A stretch of DNA of 64,000 bases from Streptomyces sp. RKAG293 (GCF_023701745.1 NZ_JAJOZB010000001.1:6681001-6745000); one strand, 5' to 3'; shown: positions 15,968 to 24,387, counted from the first letter of the stretch. Program-made: numbers and translations. The notes: generated from the letters alone by a model not told the origin.

Positions 15968-17587
15968 TCACTCCAGGTCGCGCAGCCGGAAGCGCTGCAG
16001 TTTCCCGGTGGGAGTGCGGGGGAGGGCGTCCAGGAAGACGATGTCACGCGGGCACTTGTAGGGCACGATCACGCCCTTGGCGAAGTCGCGCAGCGCCCCC
16101 ACCGTCGTCGCGCCGCGCGGCACCCCGTCGCGCAGGACGACGAAAGCGCGGACGATCTGGCCGCGCTCCTCGTCCGGGACGCCGATGACGGCCGCCTCGC
16201 TGACGTCGGGGTGGCGCAGCAGCGCCTCCTCGACCTCCGGGCCCGCGATGTTGTAGCCCGCCGAGATGATCATGTCGTCGGCGCGGGCCACATAGCGGAA
16301 GTAGCCGTCGGGTTCACGGACGTAGGTGTCGCCGGTGAGGTTCCAGCCGCCCTGCACGTACACGGTCTGGCGCTCGTCGGCGAGGTACCGGCAGCCGGTC
16401 GGGCCGCGCACCGCGAGCAGTCCCGGCTCGCCGTCGGGGACCGGTTCCCCGGCGGCGTCGACGATCCGCGCCCGGTAGCCGGGCACCGGCAGGCCCGTGG
16501 TGCCGGGGCGGATGGCGTCGTCGGCGGCGGAGATGAAGATGTGCAGCAGCTCGGTGGCGCCGATGCCGTTGATGATGCGCAGACCGGTCCGGTCGTGCCA
16601 GGCCTGCCAGGTGGCGGCGGGCAGGTTCTCACCCGCGGACACGCAGCGCCGCAGGGACGAGACATCGTACGAGGCGGGTCCGCTTGCGTCATTCAGGTGA
16701 CCGAGCATCGCCCGGTACGCCGTCGGCGCCGTGAAGAGCACGCTCACCCGGTGCCGCGCGACGGCCGCCAGCAGCTGCTCAGGTCCGGCCTGCTCCAGCA
16801 GCACGCTGGACGCCCCGGCCCGCATCGGGAAGATCACCAGCCCGCCGAGGCCGAAGGTGAAGCCTAGCGGCGGGCTGCCCGCGAAGACGTCGTCGGCGCG
16901 CGGGCGCAGCACCTCGGCGGAGAACGTGTCGGCGATGGCCAGGACATCGCGGTGGAAGTGCATACAGCCCTTGGGGCGGCCGGTGGTCCCCGAGGTGAAG
17001 GCGATGAGCGCGACGTCGTCGGACGAGGTGGCGACGTCGGTGAAGTGATCGGGTTTGGCGGCGGCCCGGCGCAGCAGGTCCTCGGGCGCCTCGCCGCCGT
17101 ACGTGGTGATCCGCAGGTCCGGGATCTCGGCCTTGGCCAGGTCGTCCACCGACCGCAGATCGCACAGCGCGTGCCGGACGGCCGCGATGTCGCAGATCGT
17201 CGCGAGCTCCCCGGAGCGCTGCGCGGCCAGGACGGTGACGGCCACCGCGCCCGCCTTGAGCACCGCGAACCAGCAGGCCACCAGCCACGGGGTGGTCGGG
17301 CCGCGCAGCAGGACCCGGTTGCCGGGCCGCACCCCGAGGTCGTCGGCCAGGACGTGCGCGATACGGGCGGCGGTGGCGTTCAGCTCCTCGTAGGACCAGA
17401 CCTCGCCGCCGGGGGTGCGCAGACAGGGGGCGCCGGGGCTGCCGCCGGCCAGCAGCTCGGCCGCGCAGTTGAGCCGGTCGGGGTAGTGCAGCGCGGGCAG
17501 CTCGAAGGCGAGTTCCGGCCACTGGTCGCGCGGCGGGAGATGGTCCCGCGCGAAGGTGTCCACGTGGGCGGATGGCAGCAGGTCCAT
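15968..17587 (-). CDS. Aryl-CoA ligase (2-aminobenzoate/benzoate-CoA ligase type)
   Basis: An AMP-forming acyl-CoA synthetase of 539 residues. It shows the P-loop FTSGTTGRPKG (about residues 190-200), the GIGATELLHIF adenine motif (benzoate-CoA ligase style), the hinge region YFRYVARADDMIISAGYNI and the catalytic lysine in PTGKLQR near the end. It would activate an aromatic acid to the CoA thioester that feeds the monooxygenase. Anthranilate is favoured over salicylate only by analogy to similar clusters. It is first gene of the operon with paaX and divergent from the acyl-CoA dehydrogenase gene. Confidence 0.85.
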   Translation of the reverse strand: MDLLPSAHVDTFARDHLPPRDQWPELAFELPALHYPDRLNCAAELLAGGSPGAPCLRTPGGEVWSYEELNATAARIAHVLADDLGVRPGNRVLLRGPTTPWLVACWFAVLKAGAVAVTVLAAQRSGELATICDIAAVRHALCDLRSVDDLAKAEIPDLRITTYGGEAPEDLLRRAAAKPDHFTDVATSSDDVALIAFTSGTTGRPKGCMHFHRDVLAIADTFSAEVLRPRADDVFAGSPPLGFTFGLGGLVIFPMRAGASSVLLEQAGPEQLLAAVARHRVSVLFTAPTAYRAMLGHLNDASGPASYDVSSLRRCVSAGENLPAATWQAWHDRTGLRIINGIGATELLHIFISAADDAIRPGTTGLPVPGYRARIVDAAGEPVPDGEPGLLAVRGPTGCRYLADERQTVYVQGGWNLTGDTYVREPDGYFRYVARADDMIISAGYNIAGPEVEEALLRHPDVSEAAVIGVPDEERGQIVRAFVVLRDGVPRGATTVGALRDFAKGVIVPYKCPRDIVFLDALPRTPTGKLQRFRLRDLE

Positions 17588-17685
17588 GGCGGTACCGCCT
17601 TCGTTGGCACCTGAGAGCGGACGAATTCAGCGTAACGTGTTGCTGACGACAGTCAACGGTACGCGATACCGCTTGGAGGCGCCGG
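17588..17685. promoter_or_regulatory. Divergent promoter of ligase-paaX and acyl-CoA dehydrogenase-rid operons
   Basis: On the minus strand, TTGACT (17656-17651), a 16-bp spacer and TACGCT (17634-17629) make a good vegetative promoter for the ligase gene. An imperfect inverted repeat, GTTGCTGAC and AGTCAAC (17639-17657), overlaps the -35 element and is a plausible PaaX operator. GGAGG at 17675-17679 serves the dehydrogenase gene. The plus-strand promoter is less clear. Confidence 0.5.
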
Positions 17686-18801
17686 ATGCCCGCGTTCGCT
17701 CTCGACCCGGAACAGCTGAAGTGGTGCGCCCAGGTCCGTTCCCTCACGGCGAGCCGGCTGCGGCCGCTGGCCGAGGCCGGCGAACCCGGCCGGGTCAACC
17801 GCCCGTTGCTCGCGGAACTGGGCGAACTCGGTCTGCTGGAGCGGGTCTTCCCGCCCGGCGGCAAGGTGTCGGCGATGGACCTGTGCCTGCTGCGGGAGTC
17901 ACTGGCCCGTGAGTGCACCGAGGCCGAGACGGCTCTCGCCCTGCAGGGGCTTGGCGCGAACCCGGTGCTGCACAGCGCCGAGCTGGCCGCCCGCTGGATC
18001 CCGGAGGTCACGGCGGGCCGGGCGGTCGCCGCCTTCGCGCTCACCGAACCCGCCGCCGGCTCCGACGCGGCGGCACTGGAGCTGGCCGCCGAGCCGGACG
18101 GCCCGGGGTGGCGGCTGACCGGCGAGAAGTGCTGGATCTCCAACGCTCCGCAGGCCGACTTCTACACGGTCTTCGCCCGCACCACGCCCGGCGCGGGGTC
18201 GCGCGGGGTGACGGCGTTCCTCGTCCCTGCCGACCGGCCCGGGCTGTCCGGGGAGCATCTGGACATGCTCTCCCCGCACCCCATCGGACGGCTCGCCTTC
18301 GACGGCGTTCCGGTCGGCCCCGGCGATCTGCTGGGCGAGCCGGGCCGGGGCTTCCGCGTCGCCATGGACACCCTGAACCTGTTCCGGCCCAGCGTCGGAG
18401 CGTTCGCCGTCGGCATGGCGCAGGCCGCGCTCGACGCCGCCACCGAGCACGCGGGCGGGCGCACCGCGTTCGGCGGCCCGCTGAAGGATCTGCAGGCGGT
18501 GTCCCACGCGCTCGCCGAGACCGCGACCCGCACCGAGGCCGCGCGGCTGCTCGTCTACGCGGCGGCGGAGGCGTACGACAGCGGCGCGCCCGACATCGCC
18601 AAGCGGTCGGCGATGGCGAAGTTGTACGCGACCGAGACGGCGCAGTTCGCCGTGGACCGCGCCGTCCAGATCCATGGCGCCCGCGCCCTGGAACGCGGCC
18701 ATCTGCTCGAGCACCTCTACCGTGAAGTGCGGGCGCCGCGTATCTACGAAGGTGCCACCGAGGTCCAGCGCACCATCATCGCGAAGGAGCTGTACCGATG
18801 A
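17686..18801 (+). CDS. Acyl-CoA dehydrogenase family protein
   Basis: The protein has 371 residues with the complete fold: an N-terminal helical domain, the beta-domain FAD/substrate segment AFALTEPAAGSDAAALEL (about 109-126), and the C-terminal helices with HGARALERGHLLEHLYREVRAPRIYEGATEVQRTIIAKELY. The acidic residue of YEGATEVQR is in the usual catalytic-base position. In this cluster it would oxidise a ring-derived or ring-opened CoA thioester. Its stop overlaps the next start (ATGA), so the two genes are translationally coupled. Confidence 0.88.
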   Translation: MPAFALDPEQLKWCAQVRSLTASRLRPLAEAGEPGRVNRPLLAELGELGLLERVFPPGGKVSAMDLCLLRESLARECTEAETALALQGLGANPVLHSAELAARWIPEVTAGRAVAAFALTEPAAGSDAAALELAAEPDGPGWRLTGEKCWISNAPQADFYTVFARTTPGAGSRGVTAFLVPADRPGLSGEHLDMLSPHPIGRLAFDGVPVGPGDLLGEPGRGFRVAMDTLNLFRPSVGAFAVGMAQAALDAATEHAGGRTAFGGPLKDLQAVSHALAETATRTEAARLLVYAAAEAYDSGAPDIAKRSAMAKLYATETAQFAVDRAVQIHGARALERGHLLEHLYREVRAPRIYEGATEVQRTIIAKELYR

Positions 18802-19196
18802 GCCTGCGGCGCATCAACCCGGGCGAGCTGTCGCCGCCCACCGGCTTCAGCCACGCCGTCACCGCGACCGGCCGCACGCTGGTCTTCCTGGCCGGCCAGA
18901 CCGCCCTCGACCAGGCGGGCAAGATCGTCGGCGACACGCTGCCCGCCCAGTTCGAGCTGGCGCTGACCAATCTCCTGGCGGCGCTGGCCGCCGCGGGCGG
19001 CGGCCCCGCCGACCTCGCCCGGATCACCGTCCACACCACCGACGTCGCCGCCTACCGGGAGAACGCCGCCGAACTCGGGCGGCTGTGGCGGTCGTTGGCG
19101 GGCCGTGACTATCCGGCGATGGCGGTCGTCGGGGTGGTCCGGCTGTGGGACGAGGAGGCGCTGGTGGAACTCGACGGGATCGCCGTCCTCGCCTAG
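18798..19196 (+). CDS. Rid family protein lacking the deaminase arginine
   Basis: A YjgF/Rid-fold protein of 132 residues (SHAVTATGRTLVFLAGQTALDQAGKIVG; LARITVHTTDVAAYREN). RidA enamine/imine deaminases carry an arginine in a PAR-S motif near residue 105. Here the segment reads YPAMAVVGVVRL, so that arginine is methionine. It therefore belongs with the Rid subfamilies that do not act as classical imine hydrolases. Coupling to the acyl-CoA dehydrogenase and the aryl-CoA locus suggests a role on a pathway intermediate, perhaps an enamine produced from 2-aminobenzoyl-CoA. That role is inference. Confidence 0.8.
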   Translation: MSLRRINPGELSPPTGFSHAVTATGRTLVFLAGQTALDQAGKIVGDTLPAQFELALTNLLAALAAAGGGPADLARITVHTTDVAAYRENAAELGRLWRSLAGRDYPAMAVVGVVRLWDEEALVELDGIAVLA

Positions 19197-19244
19197 CGCG
19201 GAAAGCGGGCGCGGACGTGATCCCTCGGCATTCCGCGGTGTCCC

Positions 19245-19275
19245 TTGGCAGCACCTAAGCCATGTGACATATTAC
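19245..19275 (+). promoter_or_regulatory. Hydroxyproline operon promoter with operator copy 1
   Basis: TTGGCA (19245-19250), a 17-bp spacer and CATATT (19268-19273) form a vegetative-type promoter. The expected transcription start falls on or beside the GTG at 19280, which has no ribosome site, so the message is probably leaderless. The operator-like motif (reverse strand, 19275-19262) GTAATATGTCACAT covers the -10 element. Its core, ATGTGACAT, is palindromic apart from the central base. Confidence 0.6.
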
Positions 19276-19279
19276 TGCC

Positions 19280-20515
19280 GTGCCCACGAGACACTCGCTG
19301 GACGTCGTCATCGTCGGGGCCGGGGTGGTCGGCGCGGCCTGCGCCTACTACGCCTCCCGGTCCGGACTGTCCGTCGCCGTGGTCGACCGCGGCTCCGTCG
19401 CGGGCGGCACCACGGGCGCCGGTGAAGGCAATCTGCTGGTCTCCGACAAGGAGCCCGGCCCGGAACTCGACCTCGCGCTGCTGTCCACCAGGCTCTGGCG
19501 CGAGCTCGCCGACGAACTCCCACCGGAGATCGAGTTCGAGTCCAAGGGCGGCCTCGTCGTAGCGTCCGACGAGGCCCGCCTGGACGCACTGAGCACGTTC
19601 GCGGCCAAGCAGGCGGCGGCCGGCGTCACCGTGGCCCGGGTTCCGGCGGACCGGCTGCACGACTTCGAACCGCATCTGGCGCCCGGCCTCGCCGGCGCCT
19701 TCCACTACCCGCAGGACGCCCAGGTCCAGCCGGCCCTGGCCGCCGCCCACCTGCTGCGCGCCGCCCGGCGCGCCGGCGCGGTGCTGCGGCTCGGCGAAGA
19801 GGTCACCGCCGTCCTGACCGGCCCCGGCGGCGCGGTCCGCGGGGTGCGCACCGACCGCGGTGAACTGTCGGCACCCGCCGTGGTCAACGCGGCCGGGACC
19901 TGGGGCGGCGAACTCGCCGCGCTGGCCGGAGCGGACCTGCCGGTCATGCCACGGCGCGGCTTCGTCCTCGTCACGGAACCGCTGCCCCGGCTCGTCCGGC
20001 ACAAGGTCTACGCCGCCGACTACGTCGCCGATGTGGCCAGCGGCTCCGCGGCCCTGCAGACCTCGCCCGTGGTCGAGGGCACCCCCTCGGGACCGGTGCT
20101 CATCGGCGCCAGCCGGGAGCGGGTGGGCTTCGACCGTACGCTGCGGGTCGAGGTGCTGCGCCGGCTCGCGGCCGGGGCCGCCGGGCTCTTCCCGGTACTG
20201 GCCGGGGTCCGGGTGCTGCGCGCCTATCACGGCTTCCGGCCCTATCTGCCGGACCATCTGCCCGCGATCGGGCCCGACCCGCGCGCCCCCGGTCTCTTCC
20301 ACGCCTGCGGCCACGAGGGCGCCGGCATCGGACTCGCCCCCGCGACCGGACTGCTGCTCGCCGCCGCGATCCGGGGCGAGCGGCCCGCCCTGGACCTGGC
20401 ACCGTTCCGCCCCGACCGCTTCACCGGCGCGGATCCGGTTCCCGGCACGGATCCGCTTCCCGGCGGGGAACCGAGAGGCCATGCGGACCCGAGAGGACAT
20501 CACGATGGCGCGTAA
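19280..20515 (+). CDS. FAD oxidoreductase, probable D-hydroxyproline dehydrogenase beta subunit
   Basis: A DAO-type flavoprotein of 411 residues. It has an N-terminal GxGxxG motif (VVIVGAGVVGAACAYYA), TTGAGEGNLLVSDKE near the flavin, and C-terminal FRPYLPDHLPAIGPD---GLFHACGHEGAGIGLAPATG. With the two following genes it matches the three-component D-hydroxyproline dehydrogenase (substrate oxidase, 2Fe-2S protein, NAD(P)/FAD protein), which oxidises cis-4-hydroxy-D-proline to 1-pyrroline-4-hydroxy-2-carboxylate. The last 30 residues are a Pro/Gly/His-rich tail overlapping the next gene. GTG 19280 appears leaderless. Confidence 0.8.
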   Translation: MPTRHSLDVVIVGAGVVGAACAYYASRSGLSVAVVDRGSVAGGTTGAGEGNLLVSDKEPGPELDLALLSTRLWRELADELPPEIEFESKGGLVVASDEARLDALSTFAAKQAAAGVTVARVPADRLHDFEPHLAPGLAGAFHYPQDAQVQPALAAAHLLRAARRAGAVLRLGEEVTAVLTGPGGAVRGVRTDRGELSAPAVVNAAGTWGGELAALAGADLPVMPRRGFVLVTEPLPRLVRHKVYAADYVADVASGSAALQTSPVVEGTPSGPVLIGASRERVGFDRTLRVEVLRRLAAGAAGLFPVLAGVRVLRAYHGFRPYLPDHLPAIGPDPRAPGLFHACGHEGAGIGLAPATGLLLAAAIRGERPALDLAPFRPDRFTGADPVPGTDPLPGGEPRGHADPRGHHDGA

Positions 20516-20819
20516 CCCCGTCGAGCTGGCCGGGGCGACGCCCGGGCCGTCGTTCGAGATCACGATGGACGGCCGCGCCGTGCCCGTGCTGCCGGGCCAG
20601 AGCATCGCCGCGGCCCTGTGGTCGGCGGGCATCCTCGCCTGGCGCACCACCCGGGTGAACGGCCGCCCGCGCGGCGCCTTCTGCGGCATCGGCTCCTGCT
20701 TCGACTGCCTCGCCACCGTCAACGGCGCCCCGAACCAGCGGGCCTGTCTGGTCCCGGCCCGTCCGGGCGACCTCGTCACCACCCAGGAGGGCCACGGCCG
20801 TGCCGACCTCGCCGTCTGA
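20505..20819 (+). CDS. 2Fe-2S ferredoxin-like subunit of D-hydroxyproline dehydrogenase
   Basis: A small protein of 104 residues with FEITMDGRAVPVLPGQSIAAALWSAG and the cluster motif CGIGSCFDC (three Cys), followed by ACLVPARPGD with the fourth. This is the HcnA-like electron-transfer component that sits between the two flavoproteins. ATG 20505 overlaps the previous stop (ATGGCGCGTAA) and has AGAGGA 8 nt upstream. An in-frame ATG at 20481 is an alternative adding 8 residues. It overlaps the following gene by 20 nt. Confidence 0.82.
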   Translation: MARNPVELAGATPGPSFEITMDGRAVPVLPGQSIAAALWSAGILAWRTTRVNGRPRGAFCGIGSCFDCLATVNGAPNQRACLVPARPGDLVTTQEGHGRADLAV

Positions 20820-22338
20820 GCAGCCGGTGCCGCCGGTACCTCCGGAGTACGACCTCGCGATCGTGGGCGCGGGCCCCGCCGGGCTCGCCGCCGCGGTGAC
20901 CGCGGCCGACCTCGGGATGAGCGTCGTCGTCCTCGACGCGGCGGCCGCCCCCGGCGGCCAGTACTACCGCCATCCCGCACCGGGACTCGGCGCCGCGCGC
21001 CCCGAGGCGCTGCACCACGGCTGGGCCGTCTTCGCCGATCTGGTGCGACGGCTCGACCGGCACATCGGGACCGGCAGGGTGCGGCACCTCGTCAACCACC
21101 ATGTGTGGACTGTGGAACGGGGCGGTTCGACGGCGTGGACCGCGCATGCCGTCACCGGTCCCGACGGGCCGGGGCAGGGCCGGGCGGCCGTGACGTCACG
21201 TGCACTGCTGCTGGCCACCGGCTCCTACGAGCGTCAACTTCCCTTCCCCGGCTGGACGCTGCCCGGGGTGGTCGGTGCGGGCGGCGCCCAGGCGATGCTC
21301 AAGTCCGGCCTGGTGCTGCCCGGACGGCGGATCGTCGTCGCGGGCAGCGGCCCGCTGCTGCTGGCGGTCGCCGGCTCGCTGGCCGCCGCGGGCGCGACGG
21401 TGCCCGCCGTCGTCGAGGCGGCCGGCTACGCCGGGTACGCCAAAAACCCCCGGACGCTGGCCGCCAATCCCGGCAAGCTGCTCGAAGGCGCGGTGCACGG
21501 CGCCGCCCTGCTGCGCCACGGCCTGCGCCCGCGCACCCGCAGCGCGGTGACCGAGGCCCACGGCACCGACCGGGTGGAGGCCGTCACCGTCTCCCGGCTG
21601 GACCGCGACTGGCGTCCCGTGCCGGGCACCGGCCGCCGGATCGCCTGCGACGCGCTCGCGGTCGGCCACGGCCTGGTGCCGCAGCTGGAACTGGCCACCG
21701 GACTCGGCTGCGCCACCCACCGCACCCCCGACGGCACGTACGCGCTCGTGCTCGACGACCGCCAGCGGACCTCGGTGCCCGGAGTCTGGGCGGCCGGCGA
21801 GGCCGGGGGAGTGGGCGGCGCTCAACTCGCCCTCACCGAGGGGGAACTGGCGGCCCTCACCATCGCGGCCGTGTCGCGCTCCGCGGGACGCCCCGACGCC
21901 CGGCGGGCGGTCGCGCTGCGCCGGACCCGGTCCCGGCTGCGGGCCTTCGCGGCCGTCATGGCCGCCGCCCACCGGCCGGGCCCCGGCTGGCCGGGCTGGC
22001 TGAGCGACGACACCGATGTGTGCCGCTGCGAGGAGGTCTCCGCCGGTGAGGTCCGGGCGGCGGTCGCCGATCTCGGCGCCCACGACGCCCGCACCGTCAA
22101 GCTGTTCACCCGCGCCGGGATGGGCTGGTGCCAGGGCCGGATGTGCGGCCCGGCGGTCGACTGCCTGGCGGGCGCAGGAACGGACCCGGGCGCCGACTCC
22201 TCCGCAGACGCGTGCACAGATGCAGGCGCCGGCCCGGACCGCCGTCCGCTGTCCTGCCCGGTTCCGCTGGCCGCCCTGTCGGAACCGGCCGCCCTGCCCG
22301 GACGGGCCGGCTTGCCTGCGATCACGGAAGAACCGTAG
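20800..22338 (+). CDS. NAD(P)/FAD oxidoreductase, probable D-hydroxyproline dehydrogenase alpha subunit
   Basis: An HcnB/OoxA-like protein of 512 residues. It shows an FAD motif YDLAIVGAGPAGLAAAVTAADLGMSVVVLDA (about 18-48), a second dinucleotide-binding motif RIVVAGSGPLLLAVAGSLAAAGA (about 174-196), and a C-terminal BFD-like Cys cluster CRCEEVSAGEVRAAV---GMGWCQGRMCGP. It probably passes electrons from the beta subunit through the 2Fe-2S protein to an acceptor. GTG 20800 follows AGGAGG and overlaps the previous gene by 20 nt, showing tight coupling. Confidence 0.82.
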   Translation: MPTSPSEQPVPPVPPEYDLAIVGAGPAGLAAAVTAADLGMSVVVLDAAAAPGGQYYRHPAPGLGAARPEALHHGWAVFADLVRRLDRHIGTGRVRHLVNHHVWTVERGGSTAWTAHAVTGPDGPGQGRAAVTSRALLLATGSYERQLPFPGWTLPGVVGAGGAQAMLKSGLVLPGRRIVVAGSGPLLLAVAGSLAAAGATVPAVVEAAGYAGYAKNPRTLAANPGKLLEGAVHGAALLRHGLRPRTRSAVTEAHGTDRVEAVTVSRLDRDWRPVPGTGRRIACDALAVGHGLVPQLELATGLGCATHRTPDGTYALVLDDRQRTSVPGVWAAGEAGGVGGAQLALTEGELAALTIAAVSRSAGRPDARRAVALRRTRSRLRAFAAVMAAAHRPGPGWPGWLSDDTDVCRCEEVSAGEVRAAVADLGAHDARTVKLFTRAGMGWCQGRMCGPAVDCLAGAGTDPGADSSADACTDAGAGPDRRPLSCPVPLAALSEPAALPGRAGLPAITEEP

Positions 22339-22358
22339 GACTCTCCTCCGCGAGCCCC

Positions 22359-22395
22359 TTGTGGTCTCCGTCCACCACACAGTAAAATGTCACAT
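22359..22395 (+). promoter_or_regulatory. Promoter with operator copy 2
   Basis: TTGTGG (22359-22364), an 18-bp spacer and TAAAAT (22383-22388) form a promoter for the deaminase-epimerase operon. GTAAAATGTCACAT (22382-22395) covers the -10 and the predicted start site. It differs from copy 1 at a single position, and its core ATGTCACAT is palindromic. A repressor bound here would block transcription directly. Confidence 0.6.
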
Positions 22396-22416
22396 CTCAC
22401 TAAAGGGAGAACCACC

Positions 22417-23325
22417 GTGACCACGAACACCCCGCCCCGCGACCAGCCCTGGCACGGCATCATGGTCGCCACCGCCCTCCCGTTCCATGCCGACCTGCGC
22501 GTGGACCACGACGGTTACGCCGAGCACGTCGCCTGGCTCATCGAATCCGGCTGCGACGGTGTCGTTCCCAACGGCTCCCTGGGCGAGTACCAGACCCTGA
22601 CCGACGACGAGCGGGCCCGGGTCGTCCGGACCGCCGTCGAGGCGGCCGGCGACGGGGACCGCGTCATGCCCGGTGTCGCCGCCTACGGCAGCGCCGAGGC
22701 CCGCCGCTGGGCCGAACAGGCCGGTGAGGCCGGTGCCGGATCCGTCCTGTTGCTGCCGCCCAACGCCTACCGCGCCGACGAGCGGGCGGTGCGCGCGCAC
22801 TACGCCGAGGTGGCCAGGGCCGGGCTGCCGGTCGTCGCCTACAACAACCCGTACGACACCAAGGTCGACCTCACCCCGCAACTGCTCGCCGAGCTCTACA
22901 ACGAGGGCAGCATCGTCGCGGTCAAGGAGTTCACCGGCGATGTCCGCCGGGCCTACGAGATCGCCGAACTCGCCCCCGGCCTGGATCTGTTGGTCGGGGC
23001 CGACGACGTCCTGCTCGAACTCGGCATCGCGGGCGCCGTCGGCTGGATCGCGGGCTACCCCAACGCGTTCCCCGAAGCCTGCGCCACCCTGTACCGGGCG
23101 GCGCTCTCCGGCGACCTCGACACCGCCGTGCCGCTCTACCGGGCGCTGCACCCGCTGCTGCGCTGGGACTCCAAGCCCGAGTTCGTCCAGGCCATCAAGG
23201 TGTCCATGGACCTCGTGGGCCGGCCCGGCGGCCCGGTCCGCCCGCCACGCTCCCCGCTTCCCGCCGACATCGAGGCCGTCGTCCGCGCCGCGACCGAGAA
23301 GGCGATGGCCGAAGGACTCGGCTGA
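22417..23325 (+). CDS. Dihydrodipicolinate synthase-family deaminase, probable 1-pyrroline-4-hydroxy-2-carboxylate deaminase
   Basis: A TIM-barrel class I Schiff-base lyase of 302 residues. The family signature region reads CDGVVPNGSLGEYQTLTDDER, the Tyr is in VVAYNNPYDTK and the Schiff-base Lys in SIVAVKEFTGD (about residue 170). In hydroxyproline loci this family converts 1-pyrroline-4-hydroxy-2-carboxylate to alpha-ketoglutarate semialdehyde plus ammonia. Context favours that over a true dihydrodipicolinate synthase. GTG 22417 is preferred over an upstream ATG at 22387, because AGGGAGA precedes it and the upstream ATG lies in the operator. Confidence 0.8.
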   Translation: MTTNTPPRDQPWHGIMVATALPFHADLRVDHDGYAEHVAWLIESGCDGVVPNGSLGEYQTLTDDERARVVRTAVEAAGDGDRVMPGVAAYGSAEARRWAEQAGEAGAGSVLLLPPNAYRADERAVRAHYAEVARAGLPVVAYNNPYDTKVDLTPQLLAELYNEGSIVAVKEFTGDVRRAYEIAELAPGLDLLVGADDVLLELGIAGAVGWIAGYPNAFPEACATLYRAALSGDLDTAVPLYRALHPLLRWDSKPEFVQAIKVSMDLVGRPGGPVRPPRSPLPADIEAVVRAATEKAMAEGLG

Positions 23326-23385
23326 CCCCCGAGCAGGCGCATGAGCGAGAACGCCGACGAGCAGGCCCACCAGAAGGAGGACCCC

Positions 23386-24387
23386 TTGCGCAGCCGGAAC
23401 ATCTACCACGCCGTCGACTCGCACACCGAGGGCATGCCGACCCGTGTCATCACCGGCGGCGTGGGCGTCATCCCCGGCGCCACGATGGCCGAGCGCCGGC
23501 TGTACTTCATGGAGCACCACGACCGGGTGCGCACGCTCCTGATGTACGAGCCGCGCGGGCACTCGTCGATGAGCGGCGCGATCCTGCAGCCGCCGACGCG
23601 GCCCGACGCGGACTACGGGGTGCTGTACATCGAGGTCTCCGGCTATCTCCCGATGTGCGGCCACGGCACCATCGGCGTCGCCACCGTCCTCGTCGAGACC
23701 GGGATGGTGCCCGTCACCGAACCGGTCACCACCGTCCGGCTGGACACCCCCGCCGGGCTCGTCACCGTCGACGTCCAGGTCGAGGACGGGGCGGCCACCG
23801 CCGTCACCCTCCGGAACGTGCCGGCGTTCTCCGCCGGCCTGGACCTCAAGGTCGAGGTCCCCGGCCACGGGACGCTCACCTACGACCTCGCCTACGGGGG
23901 CAACTTCTACGCGATGCTGCCGCTGGCCGACCTCGGGCTGCCCTTCGACCGGGAGCGCAAGAACGACATCCTCGCCGCCGGGCTGGCCGTCATGGAGGCC
24001 ATCAACGCGGCGGACCGGCCGGTACACCCCGAGGACCCGGACATCGGCGGCGTCAAGCACGTCCAGCTGATCGCCCCCGGCTCCGACGCGCGGCTGTCCC
24101 GGCACGCGATGGCCATCCACCCCGGCTGGTTCGACCGCTCGCCGTGCGGCACCGGCACCTCGGCGCGCATGGCGCAGCTGCACGCGCGCGGTGAACTCCC
24201 GCTGCACACCGACTTCGTCAACGAGTCCTTCATCGGAACGTCCTTCACCGGCCGGCTCGTCGAGGAGACCACGGTCGGCGGGCTGCCCGCCGTGGTGCCC
24301 ACCGTCACCGGCCGCGCGTGGATCACCGGCACCGCCCAGTACTTCCTCGACCCGTCCGACCCCTTCCCCGGCGGGTTCCTGCTGTGA
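23386..24387 (+). CDS. 4-hydroxyproline 2-epimerase (proline racemase family)
   Basis: The protein has 333 residues from TTG 23386. Both catalytic cysteines are present: Cys91 in MCGHGTIG and Cys254 in SPCGTGTSARMA. The Cys/Cys pair marks an epimerase/racemase rather than the Cys/Thr 3-hydroxyproline dehydratase. It would convert trans-4-hydroxy-L-proline to cis-4-hydroxy-D-proline for the dehydrogenase. TTG 23386 was chosen because AAGGAGG sits 5 nt upstream and family proteins begin at this point (RSRNIYHAVDSHTEGMPTR). ATG 23341 would add 15 atypical residues. Confidence 0.88.
   Translation: MRSRNIYHAVDSHTEGMPTRVITGGVGVIPGATMAERRLYFMEHHDRVRTLLMYEPRGHSSMSGAILQPPTRPDADYGVLYIEVSGYLPMCGHGTIGVATVLVETGMVPVTEPVTTVRLDTPAGLVTVDVQVEDGAATAVTLRNVPAFSAGLDLKVEVPGHGTLTYDLAYGGNFYAMLPLADLGLPFDRERKNDILAAGLAVMEAINAADRPVHPEDPDIGGVKHVQLIAPGSDARLSRHAMAIHPGWFDRSPCGTGTSARMAQLHARGELPLHTDFVNESFIGTSFTGRLVEETTVGGLPAVVPTVTGRAWITGTAQYFLDPSDPFPGGFLL

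Noticed and set aside
22417..23325. Lysine-biosynthetic dihydrodipicolinate synthase (dapA)
   Set aside because: The signature has GSLGE in place of the usual GTTGE, and the gene is flanked by hydroxyproline enzymes, so a catabolic deaminase is more likely.
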